The notes under the pieces are model-generated. The model was given only the letters and a program-made list of their open reading frames with translations. It was not told the DNA's origin and ran no database searches. Positions 7,933 to 16,331 of a DNA stretch of 48,993 nt are shown in pieces. How positions within the stretch are numbered: position 1 is the first letter of the stretch; the number at the start of each line of letters is the position of its first letter. The DNA is from Oscillospiraceae bacterium. Its GTDB lineage: Bacteria; Bacillota; Clostridia; Oscillospirales; Oscillospiraceae. The translations under genes and the position numbers were made by a program. The stretch is taken from contig SVLO01000014.1 of assembly GCA_015067885.1 (NCBI GenBank), positions 1 through 48,993 on the forward strand, written 5' to 3'.

Positions 7933-8600
7933 CAGCTATTCCTCTCCTCTTTCGGTGCCTTTTTCCGACCGGTCAGCCAAGCGGCCGCCGCCATCAACAC
8001 GCCAAAGACGAAAAAGCCGCCGGGCGCGCTGGTCATCAGCGTAAAGGGATCCACGGATTTGGGCAGGATCTGAAGGGCAAATCCCTCCGGCAGGAAGGGC
8101 AGCAAGCCATCCAAACCCGCCAGCCAGGTGCCGGAACCCAAAATCTCACGAATACTGCCCATGACAGTCAGGGTCAGCGTAAAGCCGATGCCCATGCCGA
8201 TACCGTCCAAAGCAGACTCAAGCACGGTGTGCTTAGACGCAAACATCTCCGCACGGCCCAGAATGATGCAGTTCACCACGATCAAAGGCAGATACACGCC
8301 CAAAGCCGCATCCAGGCTGGGAACAAAGGCCTTGACCAGCATCTGCACAATTGACACGAAACCGGCGATCACCGTGATGTAACAAGGAATGCGTACCTGC
8401 TCGGGAATGACCTTGCGCAGGGCGGAGATCACCACGTTGGAGCAAAGCAGCACAAAGGTGGCCGCAAGACCCATGCCAATGCCGTTTGTGGCCAAAGTGG
8501 TCACCGCAAGGGTAGGACACGTACCCAAGACAAGCCGGAGTACGGGATTTTCATTGAGAATGCCGTTTACAAGCACACTCAGTTTCTTTTTCTCACTCAT
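7932..8600 (-). CDS. rnfE: Rnf complex membrane subunit RnfE
   Basis: 222 aa polytopic membrane protein. The motif RLVLGTCPTLAVTT near residue 20 and VVNCIILGRAE near residue 107 parallel the cysteine regions of RnfA, with which it pairs. The start MSEKKKLSV at 8600 follows AAGGAAGGAG. The longer frame to 8816 is antisense-like sequence inside rnfG. It sits between rnfG and rnfA in one operon. Confidence 0.94.
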   Translation of the reverse strand: MSEKKKLSVLVNGILNENPVLRLVLGTCPTLAVTTLATNGIGMGLAATFVLLCSNVVISALRKVIPEQVRIPCYITVIAGFVSIVQMLVKAFVPSLDAALGVYLPLIVVNCIILGRAEMFASKHTVLESALDGIGMGIGFTLTLTVMGSIREILGSGTWLAGLDGLLPFLPEGFALQILPKSVDPFTLMTSAPGGFFVFGVLMAAAAWLTGRKKAPKEERNS

Positions 8601-8616
8601 CTTGTTCTCCTTCCTT

Positions 8617-9150
8617 TCAGTCGGCAATCGCGTGGTAACCCTCCACAGCGGCATTGACTGCCTCCAGCAGGGCGCGGCTGGACCGGGTGGCACCGGTAAC
8701 GGCATCCACGTCATCCCCCAGCACCAGCGTTTCTGCCGGCTTTCCCTCATACACGGACCAATAATCCGGATCGTCGGCAACCTTACTGCCAATTCCCTTG
8801 GTTTCCGCCTGCTCAATCACTTTAAGCTGCCTTATGGTCCCATCGGCATGGAAGGCAACCATGACCGTCATGTCACCGCCGTAGCCCTTTGCCATGCCGG
8901 TGACCACAATACCGGCACCGTTATTTGCCCGGTAAATCTCGGTCACGTTCTCCACGTCGTAGCCCAGCATACGCGTAAATCCGTCCGCCTCGGGCAGCAG
9001 TTCTTTTCGCGCATTTTCCTGTTTCTCGATGGCTACGTTTTCGATGATCGGGCCGGTCACGCCGTTGGCGGCAGCTAACAGCCCCGCAACAACAGCACAA
9101 ACCAGTGTCAGCACCACAACAGGCTTGTAAATCCGGTTCCAGCTGCTCAT
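8617..9150 (-). CDS. rnfG: Rnf complex FMN-binding subunit RnfG
   Basis: 177 aa with one N-terminal membrane helix (residues 9-31) and an extracytoplasmic FMN-binding domain. The motif AVTGATRSS near residue 149 contains the threonine that carries covalently bound FMN in this family. The ATG overlaps the rnfD stop (ATGA). Confidence 0.94.
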   Translation of the reverse strand: MSSWNRIYKPVVVLTLVCAVVAGLLAAANGVTGPIIENVAIEKQENARKELLPEADGFTRMLGYDVENVTEIYRANNGAGIVVTGMAKGYGGDMTVMVAFHADGTIRQLKVIEQAETKGIGSKVADDPDYWSVYEGKPAETLVLGDDVDAVTGATRSSRALLEAVNAAVEGYHAIAD

Positions 9151-10085
9151 GCCCTGGCACCTCCCCGCTCGGGCTTTGCAATACCAAGCCGCGCCTGACG
9201 AGTGTGTTCCTCAATATAGGGTACCAGCAGGTTCATAATCAAAATGGCAAAGGATACTCCCTCCGGCACAGTACCCAAAAACCGGATGGCACAGGTGATC
9301 ACACCTAAGCCGATACCAAAAACCAGCTTACCCTTTCGCGTAGTGGGAGAGGTAACGTAGTCCGTGGCCATAAAGAACGCGCCCAACATCAAACCGCCGC
9401 CGAGCAGCTGAATGACAGGGTCCTCCCCAGCCACCACGGACAACACCGCCACCGTACCGAGATAGGTGACCGGGATGATGGGGCTGATGACCCTGGTGAC
9501 GATGAGGTAAATTCCTCCGGCCAAGATGGTCAGGGCGCAGGTTTCGCCCAGCACACCGCCGTGGGTACCCAGCAGCAGCGCCCGATAGGCCGTGCTGCCA
9601 ATGTCGGCAGACATGGGCGTTGCGGCGGACAGCGCATCCACGCCGCTTTGAGGGAAGGGGCTGTCGGCCATACGACCGGCAAAGCCCATGGCCAGCGCAA
9701 CACGAGCCACGATGGCAGGATTTGCAAAGTTATGTCCCAGTCCTCCAAACAACTGCTTGACCACAATGATGGCAATAAACGCCCCCACCACCGCCATCCA
9801 CCAGGGCAGATTCGCAGGCAGGTTAAAGGCCAGCAGCATACCGGTGACCACAGCGGAGAAATCGTCCACGCAGACGTCCTTTTTCCGCAGTCTGCACCAA
9901 CCGTACTCAAACAGTACGCAGGCAAGCACCGTGATAAGCGTCAGCAGAAATGCCCTCAGGCCAAAAATAATGCAGGACGCCAGCAACGTGGGTATCAGGG
10001 CAATACACACACGCTGCATGATTTTCCGCGTGGTATCCGCCCCGGTAATGTGGGGTGCAGCCGTGACGATCAGCTTGTTTGACAT
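9147..10085 (-). CDS. rnfD: Rnf complex membrane subunit RnfD
   Basis: 312 aa, roughly nine hydrophobic segments, NqrB-like. ALSAATPMS near residue 153 matches the covalent-FMN threonine motif of RnfD/NqrB, with Ala where Gly is more common. The start at 10085 (MSNKLIVTAAPHI) overlaps the rnfC stop by one base and follows GAAGAAGTG. The upstream extension is antisense to the rnfC ferredoxin motifs and is not real. Confidence 0.94.
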   Translation of the reverse strand: MSNKLIVTAAPHITGADTTRKIMQRVCIALIPTLLASCIIFGLRAFLLTLITVLACVLFEYGWCRLRKKDVCVDDFSAVVTGMLLAFNLPANLPWWMAVVGAFIAIIVVKQLFGGLGHNFANPAIVARVALAMGFAGRMADSPFPQSGVDALSAATPMSADIGSTAYRALLLGTHGGVLGETCALTILAGGIYLIVTRVISPIIPVTYLGTVAVLSVVAGEDPVIQLLGGGLMLGAFFMATDYVTSPTTRKGKLVFGIGLGVITCAIRFLGTVPEGVSFAILIMNLLVPYIEEHTRQARLGIAKPERGGARA

Positions 10086-11395
10086 CACTTCTTCCCCCCA
10101 TTCTTCATCAGCAACTTGGCCAGTGCAATGTTCTGAGCCAAAGGCCGCTTGGCAGGACAGACAAAGGTGCAGGTACCGCAGCTCATGCACAGATCTGCAT
10201 TGAGTTTGGCCAACAACTGCACATCCCCCTTGAGATAGGCCCCCACGATCTCCTTGGAGGACAGGCCCAGGGGGCAGGCATTGGCACACCTGCCGCAGTG
10301 GATGCAGTTGGTGGTTTTGGCCGGTTGCACCGCCCTGCGGGACAGGGCCAAAATCGCATTGTTGTTTTTCAGCACCGGCTGATCCAGGTCAGCCAAACAC
10401 AGGCCCATCATGGGTCCGCCGTACAACACCTTACCCGGCTCCTCTGTCAGGCCGCCGCAGAACTCCAGCAGCTCACGCACAGGCGTACCGATGATAACCT
10501 CCACATTGCCGGGGTTTTTGACGATATCGCCATCCACCGTCAGCCGCTTGGTGACCAAAGGCATACCGGTTTTCAGATACTTGCCGATAAAGGCCACCGA
10601 GGTGATGTTCAGCACCACCACACCCACGTCGGAGGGCAGACCGGGAAAGGGCACTTCCCTGCCGGTGCAGGTTTCGATCAGCACCTTTTCCGCGCCCTGG
10701 GGATAGGTTTCGGGCAGGCGCTTGACCTCCACAGGCATATCTGCCGCGGCCGCGGCAAGTTTCGCGATTTCCTCCGGTTTATTGGCTTCGATCCCGATGA
10801 TACACCTTGGAATATCCAAATGCTTCATCACCGCGCGGATCCCGTCCAAAATGAAATCGGTATCCTCCTGCATACAGCGGTTGTCAGAGGTTATGTAAGG
10901 CTCACATTCAGCGCCGTTGATGATCAGCGTATCGATCTCATCCAGATTTTTAGGCGCAAGCTTGATGGCGGCAGGAAACCCTGCGCCACCCAGACCAACC
11001 AAGCCGCTGTCCCGGACCGCCTGCTGAAAGGACGCAAGGTCGGTAACCACCGGCGGCTTAATGTGGGGGGAAACGGCCTGCTTCCCATCCGGGAGGATGA
11101 CCACTGCCGTCTGTTTTACCCCATTGGGTCCGGTTACGGTCGTCACGGCATCCACCACGCCGGACACGCCGGAATGGATGTCCATGGACACAAAGCCGGC
11201 AGCCTTGCCCACCACAGAACCCACAAACACATGCTCGCCCTTGGCCACCACGGGGGTGGCGGGCGCACCGATATGCTGTCCCATGGGCAAAACAATCTTC
11301 GTCGGCAGCGGCATAGCTACGGTTTGCGAGTATGCAGTATTCTTGTTGTGCGGTACGCTGGCGCCCAAAGCAGCGCGACGAAAGGGATTTTTCAC
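10085..11395 (-). CDS. rnfC: Rnf complex NADH-binding subunit RnfC
   Basis: 436 aa peripheral subunit, the site of NAD+ reduction with FMN and two [4Fe-4S] clusters. Visible are the Gly-rich VGLGGAGFPAAIK near residue 132, the NGAECEPY motif near residue 158 and C-terminal cluster motifs CIHCGRCANACP and CMSCGTCTFVCP. It starts with GTG at 11395, after AGGAAGG 11 nt upstream. It is the first gene of the operon. The usual N-terminal GGxHPPE-like segment is divergent here (SVPHNKNTAYSQ). Confidence 0.93.
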   Translation of the reverse strand: MKNPFRRAALGASVPHNKNTAYSQTVAMPLPTKIVLPMGQHIGAPATPVVAKGEHVFVGSVVGKAAGFVSMDIHSGVSGVVDAVTTVTGPNGVKQTAVVILPDGKQAVSPHIKPPVVTDLASFQQAVRDSGLVGLGGAGFPAAIKLAPKNLDEIDTLIINGAECEPYITSDNRCMQEDTDFILDGIRAVMKHLDIPRCIIGIEANKPEEIAKLAAAAADMPVEVKRLPETYPQGAEKVLIETCTGREVPFPGLPSDVGVVVLNITSVAFIGKYLKTGMPLVTKRLTVDGDIVKNPGNVEVIIGTPVRELLEFCGGLTEEPGKVLYGGPMMGLCLADLDQPVLKNNNAILALSRRAVQPAKTTNCIHCGRCANACPLGLSSKEIVGAYLKGDVQLLAKLNADLCMSCGTCTFVCPAKRPLAQNIALAKLLMKNGGKK

Positions 11396-11428
11396 TCTGT
11401 GCTACACCTTCCTCGGTACGCAGTTTTT

Positions 11429-11477
11429 CTGCAGCCGTTATCGTCGGCTGCAGTTTATCATAGTTCCAATGATAAAC
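11429..11477. promoter_or_regulatory. Two abutting perfect inverted repeats upstream of rnfC
   Basis: CTGCAGCCG-7-CGGCTGCAG (11429-11453) and GTTTATCAT-7-ATGATAAAC (11453-11477) each have 9-bp arms and 7-nt spacers and share one base. They lie 34-82 nt before the rnfC start. They could be operators or leader hairpins. A TATGAT hexamer lies inside the second repeat, but no good -35 was found. Confidence 0.55.
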
Positions 11478-11554
11478 TATATTTCCGCAAATTCCATAGT
11501 AATTTTTGGCGTGTACATTGCAAAACTTGCCTTCTGCTTGTCCGAAATCTTTTT

Positions 11555-11588
11555 TGAAAAAGCGGCGCCGATGGCGCCGCTTTTTGGT
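11555..11588 (-). terminator. Terminator of the small Gly/Cys/Asn-rich gene
   Basis: 13-bp stem (11557-11569 with 11573-11585) with a 3-nt loop, followed by T-run on the minus strand. It starts 2 nt after the stop codon of the small gene and separates it from rnf. Confidence 0.85.
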
Positions 11589-11589
11589 T

Positions 11590-11736
11590 TTAGCAGCCGC
11601 AGCCGTTGCCGCAACCGTTGTTGCAGCCACAGCCATTGCCCCAGCCGTTGTTGCCGCAGCAGCAGAACAGAATGATGATCAGGATAATGATCCACAGGCA
11701 ACCGCCACCACCAAAGCCATTATTGCAGCACCCCAT
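11590..11736 (-). CDS. Tiny membrane protein with Gly/Cys/Asn-rich termini (YjcZ-like)
   Basis: 48 aa: MGCCNNGFGGGGC, then a strongly hydrophobic run (LWIIILIIILF), then CCC and a tail built of N/G/C repeats. AAGGAGG lies 8 nt before the ATG at 11736, and a dedicated terminator follows, so it is a real gene despite its size. The composition resembles the YjcZ/sporulation-associated small hydrophobic proteins of Firmicutes. That similarity is by pattern only. CATAAGAT at about 11796, upstream, faintly resembles a sigma-K -10 element. About 20% cysteine is unusual and suggests metal binding or disulfide cross-linking, for example in a spore coat. Confidence 0.75.
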   Translation of the reverse strand: MGCCNNGFGGGGCLWIIILIIILFCCCGNNGWGNGCGCNNGCGNGCGC

Positions 11737-11823
11737 ACGAGTACCTCCTTGACAAGAATGATTTGAGAACGCCTTGGCGTTGCTCAATCCATCTTATGTG
11801 CAAGGATAAAATAGGTGTGTAGC

Positions 11824-12924
11824 TTATTTGTATTTTTCCGCAAAGGCGGCCACAATAGCGGCCACCTCACCTCTGCCGGGGCAATCGTCGGGACGCAGCT
11901 CATTGATAACACCGGCGGCCACAGCCCAGCTCATTGCCTCCTCCCCCCAGCCATCGGCCCGGAGGATCTCAATGCCGTCATAATCGCTCAAATCCGCCCG
12001 CTCGGTCAGTTCCAGTTCAAGATAGGTCCTGCCAAAGTTGTAAAGGAACTGCACCACCTCCCGCCGGGTCATGGTGTTCAGGGGCCGGAAATTTCCGTCG
12101 CCGTAACCGGCACCGATGCCCTGTTGGCCCGCCCAGCGCACATAGGTTTCATACCATTCCCCTTCCAAAACGTCCGGGAAGGTCATTTCGGCAGCAAAGC
12201 GCTCCTCATCCGGATCGCCCGCCAAATGGAACAGCACCGTCATCATCATGGCCCGGTCCAGCTTAACCTCCGGGGCGAATATGGTACCGTCGCCGGTACC
12301 GGCAAACAGGCCCATGTCGTAGGCCTGATTGACCGCGTCGTGATACCACTGATCCGTTGTAATGTCCGTGAAGGGAGAGGCGTTTTGTCCGCTGCGTGTC
12401 ACCGTGTAGCTCCCCTCCAGGGCAAGTCGGATGGCATCCGATTCCACCGTCAGCTCAGCCTGTGTTTCCTCCGCCACAAGATAGCGGTGTCCGGGAAGCA
12501 GCCGCGTGTCCGTATCCACCGTCGTCCCCGTGGTCACATCCACCACGGTACCGGCATGGGTCAGGCGAAGGCTGCCCGCCTCCACGATGATGCCGCTGCC
12601 ACTGTTCAGGGTCAATACGTCCGCCAGAGCAAATGTCTGCCGCTGGTAGCTATTGCTGTAACCCATGGAGTCCACTTTGTCCTGATATTCGCCCGCCACC
12701 CGGTCCAGCTCGTCCGCCGCCTGTTGATAGACTGCGTCAAGCTCCTCCTGCGCCGACCGATAGCCGGAGTCTACGATGCCGGGAATGAACATCTGCTCCA
12801 AAAAACTCAGGGAAATCAGGCTGTCGCCATCTGCAAGTCCGGATGCAAGCACCGTCCCGCCAAGCAGAGCCACACCCAGCAGCCCGGCCATCCATTTCAG
12901 TTTCGGTTTTTTATTCATCATCAT
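11824..12924 (-). CDS. SLH-domain surface protein
   Basis: 366 aa. A signal-type N-terminus (basic MNKKPKLKW, then a hydrophobic segment) is followed by a Glu/Gln-rich region likely to form a coiled coil (residues 58-85). A beta-rich middle follows, then three S-layer homology repeats in the C-terminal half (first at SPFTDITTDQWYHDAV, second at FPDVLEGEWYETYVRW). SLH repeats normally anchor proteins to pyruvylated wall polymers. The start at 12924 is set by GAGGAA 6 nt upstream. Two further in-frame ATGs follow directly. It overlaps the end of rex by 14 nt, so it is probably co-transcribed and coupled with rex. Confidence 0.85.
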   Translation of the reverse strand: MMMNKKPKLKWMAGLLGVALLGGTVLASGLADGDSLISLSFLEQMFIPGIVDSGYRSAQEELDAVYQQAADELDRVAGEYQDKVDSMGYSNSYQRQTFALADVLTLNSGSGIIVEAGSLRLTHAGTVVDVTTGTTVDTDTRLLPGHRYLVAEETQAELTVESDAIRLALEGSYTVTRSGQNASPFTDITTDQWYHDAVNQAYDMGLFAGTGDGTIFAPEVKLDRAMMMTVLFHLAGDPDEERFAAEMTFPDVLEGEWYETYVRWAGQQGIGAGYGDGNFRPLNTMTRREVVQFLYNFGRTYLELELTERADLSDYDGIEILRADGWGEEAMSWAVAAGVINELRPDDCPGRGEVAAIVAAFAEKYK

Positions 12925-13576
12925 TTGTTTCCTCGTCATGGCAAGGCACGCCGATCATATAGCTTAATGCCAGCAGGCTGTCGGAAAAATGTACATTCTC
13001 CACGATCACATCGGGTTTATCCAGCCGCAGCTCTACATTTGCGAAATTCCAAATTCCTTTTACGCCGCCGTCAGCCAGCTTTTGCGCCATTTCGACAGCA
13101 AAGGCGCGGGGTACCGTCAGCACGCCCACATCCACCCGGTATGTCCGCAGGTACTCCTCCAGCTCGTCTGCGTGATAGACCGGAATCGCGCCGATTTTAG
13201 TGCCAACAATACTGTCATCCACATCGAAGGCGGCGGTGACACTGAAGCCGTTGTTGCCGAACTTAAAGTTCTGTATCAACGCATGGCCCAGATTTCCCAC
13301 ACCTAAGATCACCGCCGTGTTGCCGCGGTTGATGCCCAGGATACCGCCAATTTCTTCCCGCAGCTTTTCTACGTTGTAGCCGTAGCCCTGCTGGCCAAAT
13401 CCGCCGAAGCAAAACAGATCCTGCCGAATTTGCGAGGCTGTAAGCCCCATCTCTTTGCCCAGGGTACCGGAGGAAACGCGCACCACCCCTTGCTGGCGCA
13501 GTTCAGACAACTGGCGATAGTATCTGGGCAGCCGACGAATAACGGCAACCGAAACTTTTTCGCCCGTTTTCTTCAT
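12911..13576 (-). CDS. rex: Redox-sensing transcriptional repressor Rex
   Basis: 221 aa. An N-terminal winged helix (residues 8-75, including SSGTLGKEMGLTASQIRQD) is followed by a Rossmann domain opening with GVGNLG near residue 92. The C-terminus ends in the swapped helix typical of Rex. Rex binds DNA when NAD+ is high and is released by NADH, controlling fermentative and hydrogenase genes. GGGGAG precedes the ATG. Two Rex-box-like sites in its own promoter point to autoregulation. Its closeness to rnf and the hyd and nfn loci fits a redox regulon, but I found no clear Rex site in front of those operons. Confidence 0.96.
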   Translation of the reverse strand: MKKTGEKVSVAVIRRLPRYYRQLSELRQQGVVRVSSGTLGKEMGLTASQIRQDLFCFGGFGQQGYGYNVEKLREEIGGILGINRGNTAVILGVGNLGHALIQNFKFGNNGFSVTAAFDVDDSIVGTKIGAIPVYHADELEEYLRTYRVDVGVLTVPRAFAVEMAQKLADGGVKGIWNFANVELRLDKPDVIVENVHFSDSLLALSYMIGVPCHDEETNDDE

Positions 13577-13610
13577 GCCCGCATCTCCCCTTTCTCTTTA
13601 TCTCGCTCCC

Positions 13611-13639
13611 ATTCTACACCCTCTCATTTCACTTGTCAA
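13611..13639 (-). promoter_or_regulatory. Sigma-A promoter of rex
   Basis: Minus strand TTGACA, 17-bp spacer, TAGAAT. The -35 lies within one of the Rex-box-like palindromes. Confidence 0.8.
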
Positions 13640-13651
13640 TTTTTTTAACAA
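13633..13651. promoter_or_regulatory. Rex-box-like operator overlapping the rex -35
   Basis: TTGTCAA-N5-TTAACAA is nearly the clostridial Rex consensus TTGTTAA-N4-TTAACAA, with one extra spacer base. It covers the -35, as expected for repression. Confidence 0.6.
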
Positions 13652-13660
13652 TCTTTTCCC

Positions 13661-13678
13661 TTGTTACTTTTTTCACAA
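13661..13678. promoter_or_regulatory. Second Rex-box-like operator upstream of rex
   Basis: TTGTTACTTTTTTCACAA has TTGTNAN and TNACAA half-sites in an 18-bp frame, close to the Bacillus/Clostridium Rex box. It lies 22 bp upstream of the -35. Confidence 0.6.
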
Positions 13679-13716
13679 TTTCCAGCCGTTTCCACGGACA
13701 AAAAAGCCGTTCTTGG

Positions 13717-14427
13717 TTATATAAATTTCGAAATCTCACGCCGCATACGGGCAATGATCCGCTTCTCCAACCGCGATATGTAGGATTGGGAAATACCCAG
13801 CTCGTCTGCCACCTCTTTTTGCGTGCGTTCCGGCCGTCCTCCCAGCCCAAAGCGGCTGGTTATGATGTAGCGCTCCCGACTGTCCAGCTTTTCCAGCGCC
13901 TGGCGCAACAATTGCCGGTCCACATCTGCCTCAATGGGGCGCATGATCAGGTCGCTGTCGGTGCCAAGCACATCAGACAGGAGCAGTTCGTTGCCATCCC
14001 AATCGGTGTTCAGCGGTTCATCAATGGAAAGCTCCGATTTTTGCCCCGCCGTCTTTCGTAGATACATCAAAATCTCATTTTCGATGCACTTGCTGGAATA
14101 GGTTGCCAGTTTAATGCTTTTCTCCGGGTTGTAGGTGTCCACCGCCTTAATCAGGCCAATGGTTCCAATAGAGATCAAGTCCTCTAAATTGATGCCGGTG
14201 TTATCAAAGCGCCGGGCAATATACACCACCAGGCGCAGGTTGCGCTCGATCAGCTTATCCTTCGCCTCCTTGCTGCCTGTCGCCAGCAGCGCAATGGTCG
14301 CCGCCTCCTCCTCCCGCGACAGTGGCGGGGGCAGCGTGTAGCTTCCCCCTACATACATGACCTCGTCCGGATGCTTCAGGCTAGCAAGGATCTTGCCAAA
14401 CCACAGCCGCACCTGTAACCATTTCAT
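13717..14427 (-). CDS. sigE: RNA polymerase sporulation sigma factor SigE (pro-sigma-E)
   Basis: 236 aa. The basic-hydrophobic pro-sequence ends near [13 protein letters not shown], the region cut by SpoIIGA in Bacillus. Region 2 ([20 protein letters not shown]) and the region 4 HTH ([20 protein letters not shown]) are intact. It directs mother-cell gene expression early in sporulation. The ATG at 14427, 20 nt after spoIIGA, is the only start that fits, because the longer frame is antisense-like sequence within spoIIGA. In most clostridia sigG follows. Here rex follows instead, and no clear terminator separates them. Confidence 0.96.
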   Translation of the reverse strand: MKWLQVRLWFGKILASLKHPDEVMYVGGSYTLPPPLSREEEAATIALLATGSKEAKDKLIERNLRLVVYIARRFDNTGINLEDLISIGTIGLIKAVDTYNPEKSIKLATYSSKCIENEILMYLRKTAGQKSELSIDEPLNTDWDGNELLLSDVLGTDSDLIMRPIEADVDRQLLRQALEKLDSRERYIITSRFGLGGRPERTQKEVADELGISQSYISRLEKRIIARMRREISKFI

Positions 14428-14447
14428 TCTGTTCCGTCCTTTCCTTG

Positions 14448-15311
14448 TTATATTTCCGTCCCCACAAGTCCGCGCCAGCCACCGTCGGGTGACACCGGCG
14501 TTGGTGACAGCGCCAGGCAAACCTGACCGCAATCCCTGCCGTCTACTATCACCCGGTCTGGTCGCAAAGTAAGTAACATCCCACATTCCACACCAACCGC
14601 ACGATAGGGTATCAGCCCCCATCTTCCCTTCCAGACTCCGGTATTCAGTACGGTCAGCGCCTGTACCGGATCGGCAGCCGTCTGCTTTTGAAAGTTGCCC
14701 GCCCCCGCGACCAATGGCAACACCGCATCCCAATCGACCACAAGGATGCCCTGTCCGGAAACTGGGTCGTTCAATGTGTTGCCCGTATCCCGCAACGCTG
14801 TAAAGTTAATTTGCTTTTCATGCATTTCTATCTCAAGCGAGACAACCTCTCCCCGCACACGGCTGTGGCGCCCAATTCCCCGCAGTAAAACGGTGTTCAC
14901 CGCATAACACCCCGCAGCGGCAAGTAACACGATCTTCAAATCCACACCGGTATGCAGCACCCCATTTGCAAGGTGCAGCTTCCGTCCGCCAAGCAGTGAA
15001 ACGGCAAAGATCCCGCCGCCAAGTCCAAAGGCCAGCGAAAAGAAAACCACAATCTTCCGAAACAGCCGCCTCCCACCGCCCAGACCGATCAGCACCATCA
15101 GCACCGCCACCATCACCTTGTAGAACCAGCCGGACAAAAAGGCAAAGCCCGGCAAAAAGATCGCCGCCGCATACCCCGCCCCCAGCAACGCTGCCAGCAG
15201 GATACGCAGCCGCCGCAGCGGCGCACCCAGCACCCTTGCGGTACCGAGCAGCAGCAGATAATTAAGCAGCCCGTTTATTATAATGAGGCTGTCAAGATAC
15301 ACCACCGTCAC
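14448..15311 (-). CDS. spoIIGA: Sigma-E processing peptidase SpoIIGA
   Basis: 287 aa. The N-terminal half has about five hydrophobic segments (residues 1-130), and the C-terminal half is an aspartic protease-like domain with [12 protein letters not shown] near residue 170, the catalytic Asp region. It cleaves the pro-sequence of SigE in the mother cell when signalled from the forespore. The start is GTG at 15311, 7 nt after AAAGGAGG. It forms the spoIIG operon with sigE. Confidence 0.93.
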   Translation of the reverse strand: MTVVYLDSLIIINGLLNYLLLLGTARVLGAPLRRLRILLAALLGAGYAAAIFLPGFAFLSGWFYKVMVAVLMVLIGLGGGRRLFRKIVVFFSLAFGLGGGIFAVSLLGGRKLHLANGVLHTGVDLKIVLLAAAGCYAVNTVLLRGIGRHSRVRGEVVSLEIEMHEKQINFTALRDTGNTLNDPVSGQGILVVDWDAVLPLVAGAGNFQKQTAADPVQALTVLNTGVWKGRWGLIPYRAVGVECGMLLTLRPDRVIVDGRDCGQVCLALSPTPVSPDGGWRGLVGTEI

Positions 15312-15341
15312 GCCCGCACCTCCTTTCACAGGGTCATGTCC

Positions 15342-15376
15342 ATTGTAGCAACCCCGCATTACCAAAAAAGTCGCAA
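15342..15376 (-). promoter_or_regulatory. Candidate spoIIG promoter with long spacer
   Basis: Minus strand TTGCGA, 23-bp spacer, TACAAT, between the upstream gene's terminator and spoIIGA. The Bacillus subtilis spoIIG promoter also has an over-long spacing (22 bp) that needs Spo0A. A clear 0A box was not found, though TGTTGCGAC partly resembles one. Confidence 0.4.
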
Positions 15377-15389
15377 CATGCCTGTTGTG

Positions 15390-15435
15390 CCAAAAAAAGA
15401 AAACGGCCTTACACCTTTCTGTGTAAAGCCGTTTC
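15390..15435 (-). terminator. Terminator of the DUF951-radical SAM operon
   Basis: 14-bp stem with one mismatch (15401-15414 with 15421-15434), followed on the minus strand by TTTTCTTTTTTT. Isolates the operon from spoIIGA. Confidence 0.88.
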
Positions 15436-15448
15436 GCTTTTCAGCCAT

Positions 15449-16327
15449 TTATATTCCGCGGTTCAGCGTTTTTCTCAATTGGAGTTCTCCGGCAATCGCC
15501 CGATCCAACTGCTCTAGGAACGTCGCCCGATCCTCCGGCAGTCCGCCTTTCAGCGGCAGGTAGTTGGACGCGTGATTACTGGTAAAATGCAAGGGTGCCA
15601 CATCCAGTTTTTCCACCAGCAGGCGACACTCCCGCAAGATTTGTCCCGGGGTGCAGACCCGGAACCGACCGGCCAGCACATTCTCTCCAAGGGGCGTGCC
15701 TGCGGCGGGGGCAAAGGTCATGGCAGACAGATGGCGGGGGCGCATTTCGTTGATGATATTGGCCGTGGACAACACGTGTTCCCGCCAATCCCCCTCCTGA
15801 CCCGTCAGACCCAAAATCACGATGGCCCACAGATCAATGCCCGCCTGCGCCAGGTTTTGCCCCGCCTGCAGCATTTGCCCGGCGGTACAGCCCTTGTTGA
15901 TGGCAGCAAGCACCTTGTCGCTGCCGCTCTCCACCCCCAGGTAGGCCCGGGTCAGCCCCGCCTGTCGCAGTTCGGTCAGCTCGGACACGGATTTGGCCAG
16001 CGTGCTGTTGGGTCCGGCATAGGTGGTCACCTTCTGCAGGTTGGGAAAGTTGCGGTACAGCTTTTCCAGTATCTTCAGCAACTGGTCTGTACGCATGACG
16101 ATGGCGTCGCCGTCCATCAAAAACACCCGCTCCACATTGGGGCCGTAGCAGTCCAGCGCCATGTCAATATCCTCAAGGATCTCCTCCAGGGGCCGGACAC
16201 GGAATTTCTTTTCCTTGTACATGGCGCAGAAGGTGCATTTATTGTGGGAACAGCCGATGGTACACTGCAGCAGATAGCTGCGCCACTCCCCCGGCGGGCG
16301 GTAGATCAAGTCGCTGTCGTAACGCAT
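15449..16327 (-). CDS. Radical SAM protein
   Basis: 292 aa. The N-terminal cluster motif is CSHNKCTFC (residues 22-30), a CX4CX2C spacing rather than CX3CX2C. It is preceded by LLQCTIG and followed by the aromatic-containing AMYKEKKFR. YLGVESGSDKVL near residue 138 resembles the HemN/Elp3-like SAM-binding motif. The reaction is unknown. The ATG at 16327 follows AGGGG within the end of the DUF951 gene. A start 18 nt earlier is possible. It is co-transcribed with the DUF951 gene. Confidence 0.85.
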   Translation of the reverse strand: MRYDSDLIYRPPGEWRSYLLQCTIGCSHNKCTFCAMYKEKKFRVRPLEEILEDIDMALDCYGPNVERVFLMDGDAIVMRTDQLLKILEKLYRNFPNLQKVTTYAGPNSTLAKSVSELTELRQAGLTRAYLGVESGSDKVLAAINKGCTAGQMLQAGQNLAQAGIDLWAIVILGLTGQEGDWREHVLSTANIINEMRPRHLSAMTFAPAAGTPLGENVLAGRFRVCTPGQILRECRLLVEKLDVAPLHFTSNHASNYLPLKGGLPEDRATFLEQLDRAIAGELQLRKTLNRGI

Positions 16328-16331
16328 ACGG

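Noticed and set aside
11058-11636. 192-codon open frame on the minus strand overlapping rnfC
   Set aside because: It crosses a terminator and the rnf leader in another frame. The real genes there are rnfC and the 48-aa protein.
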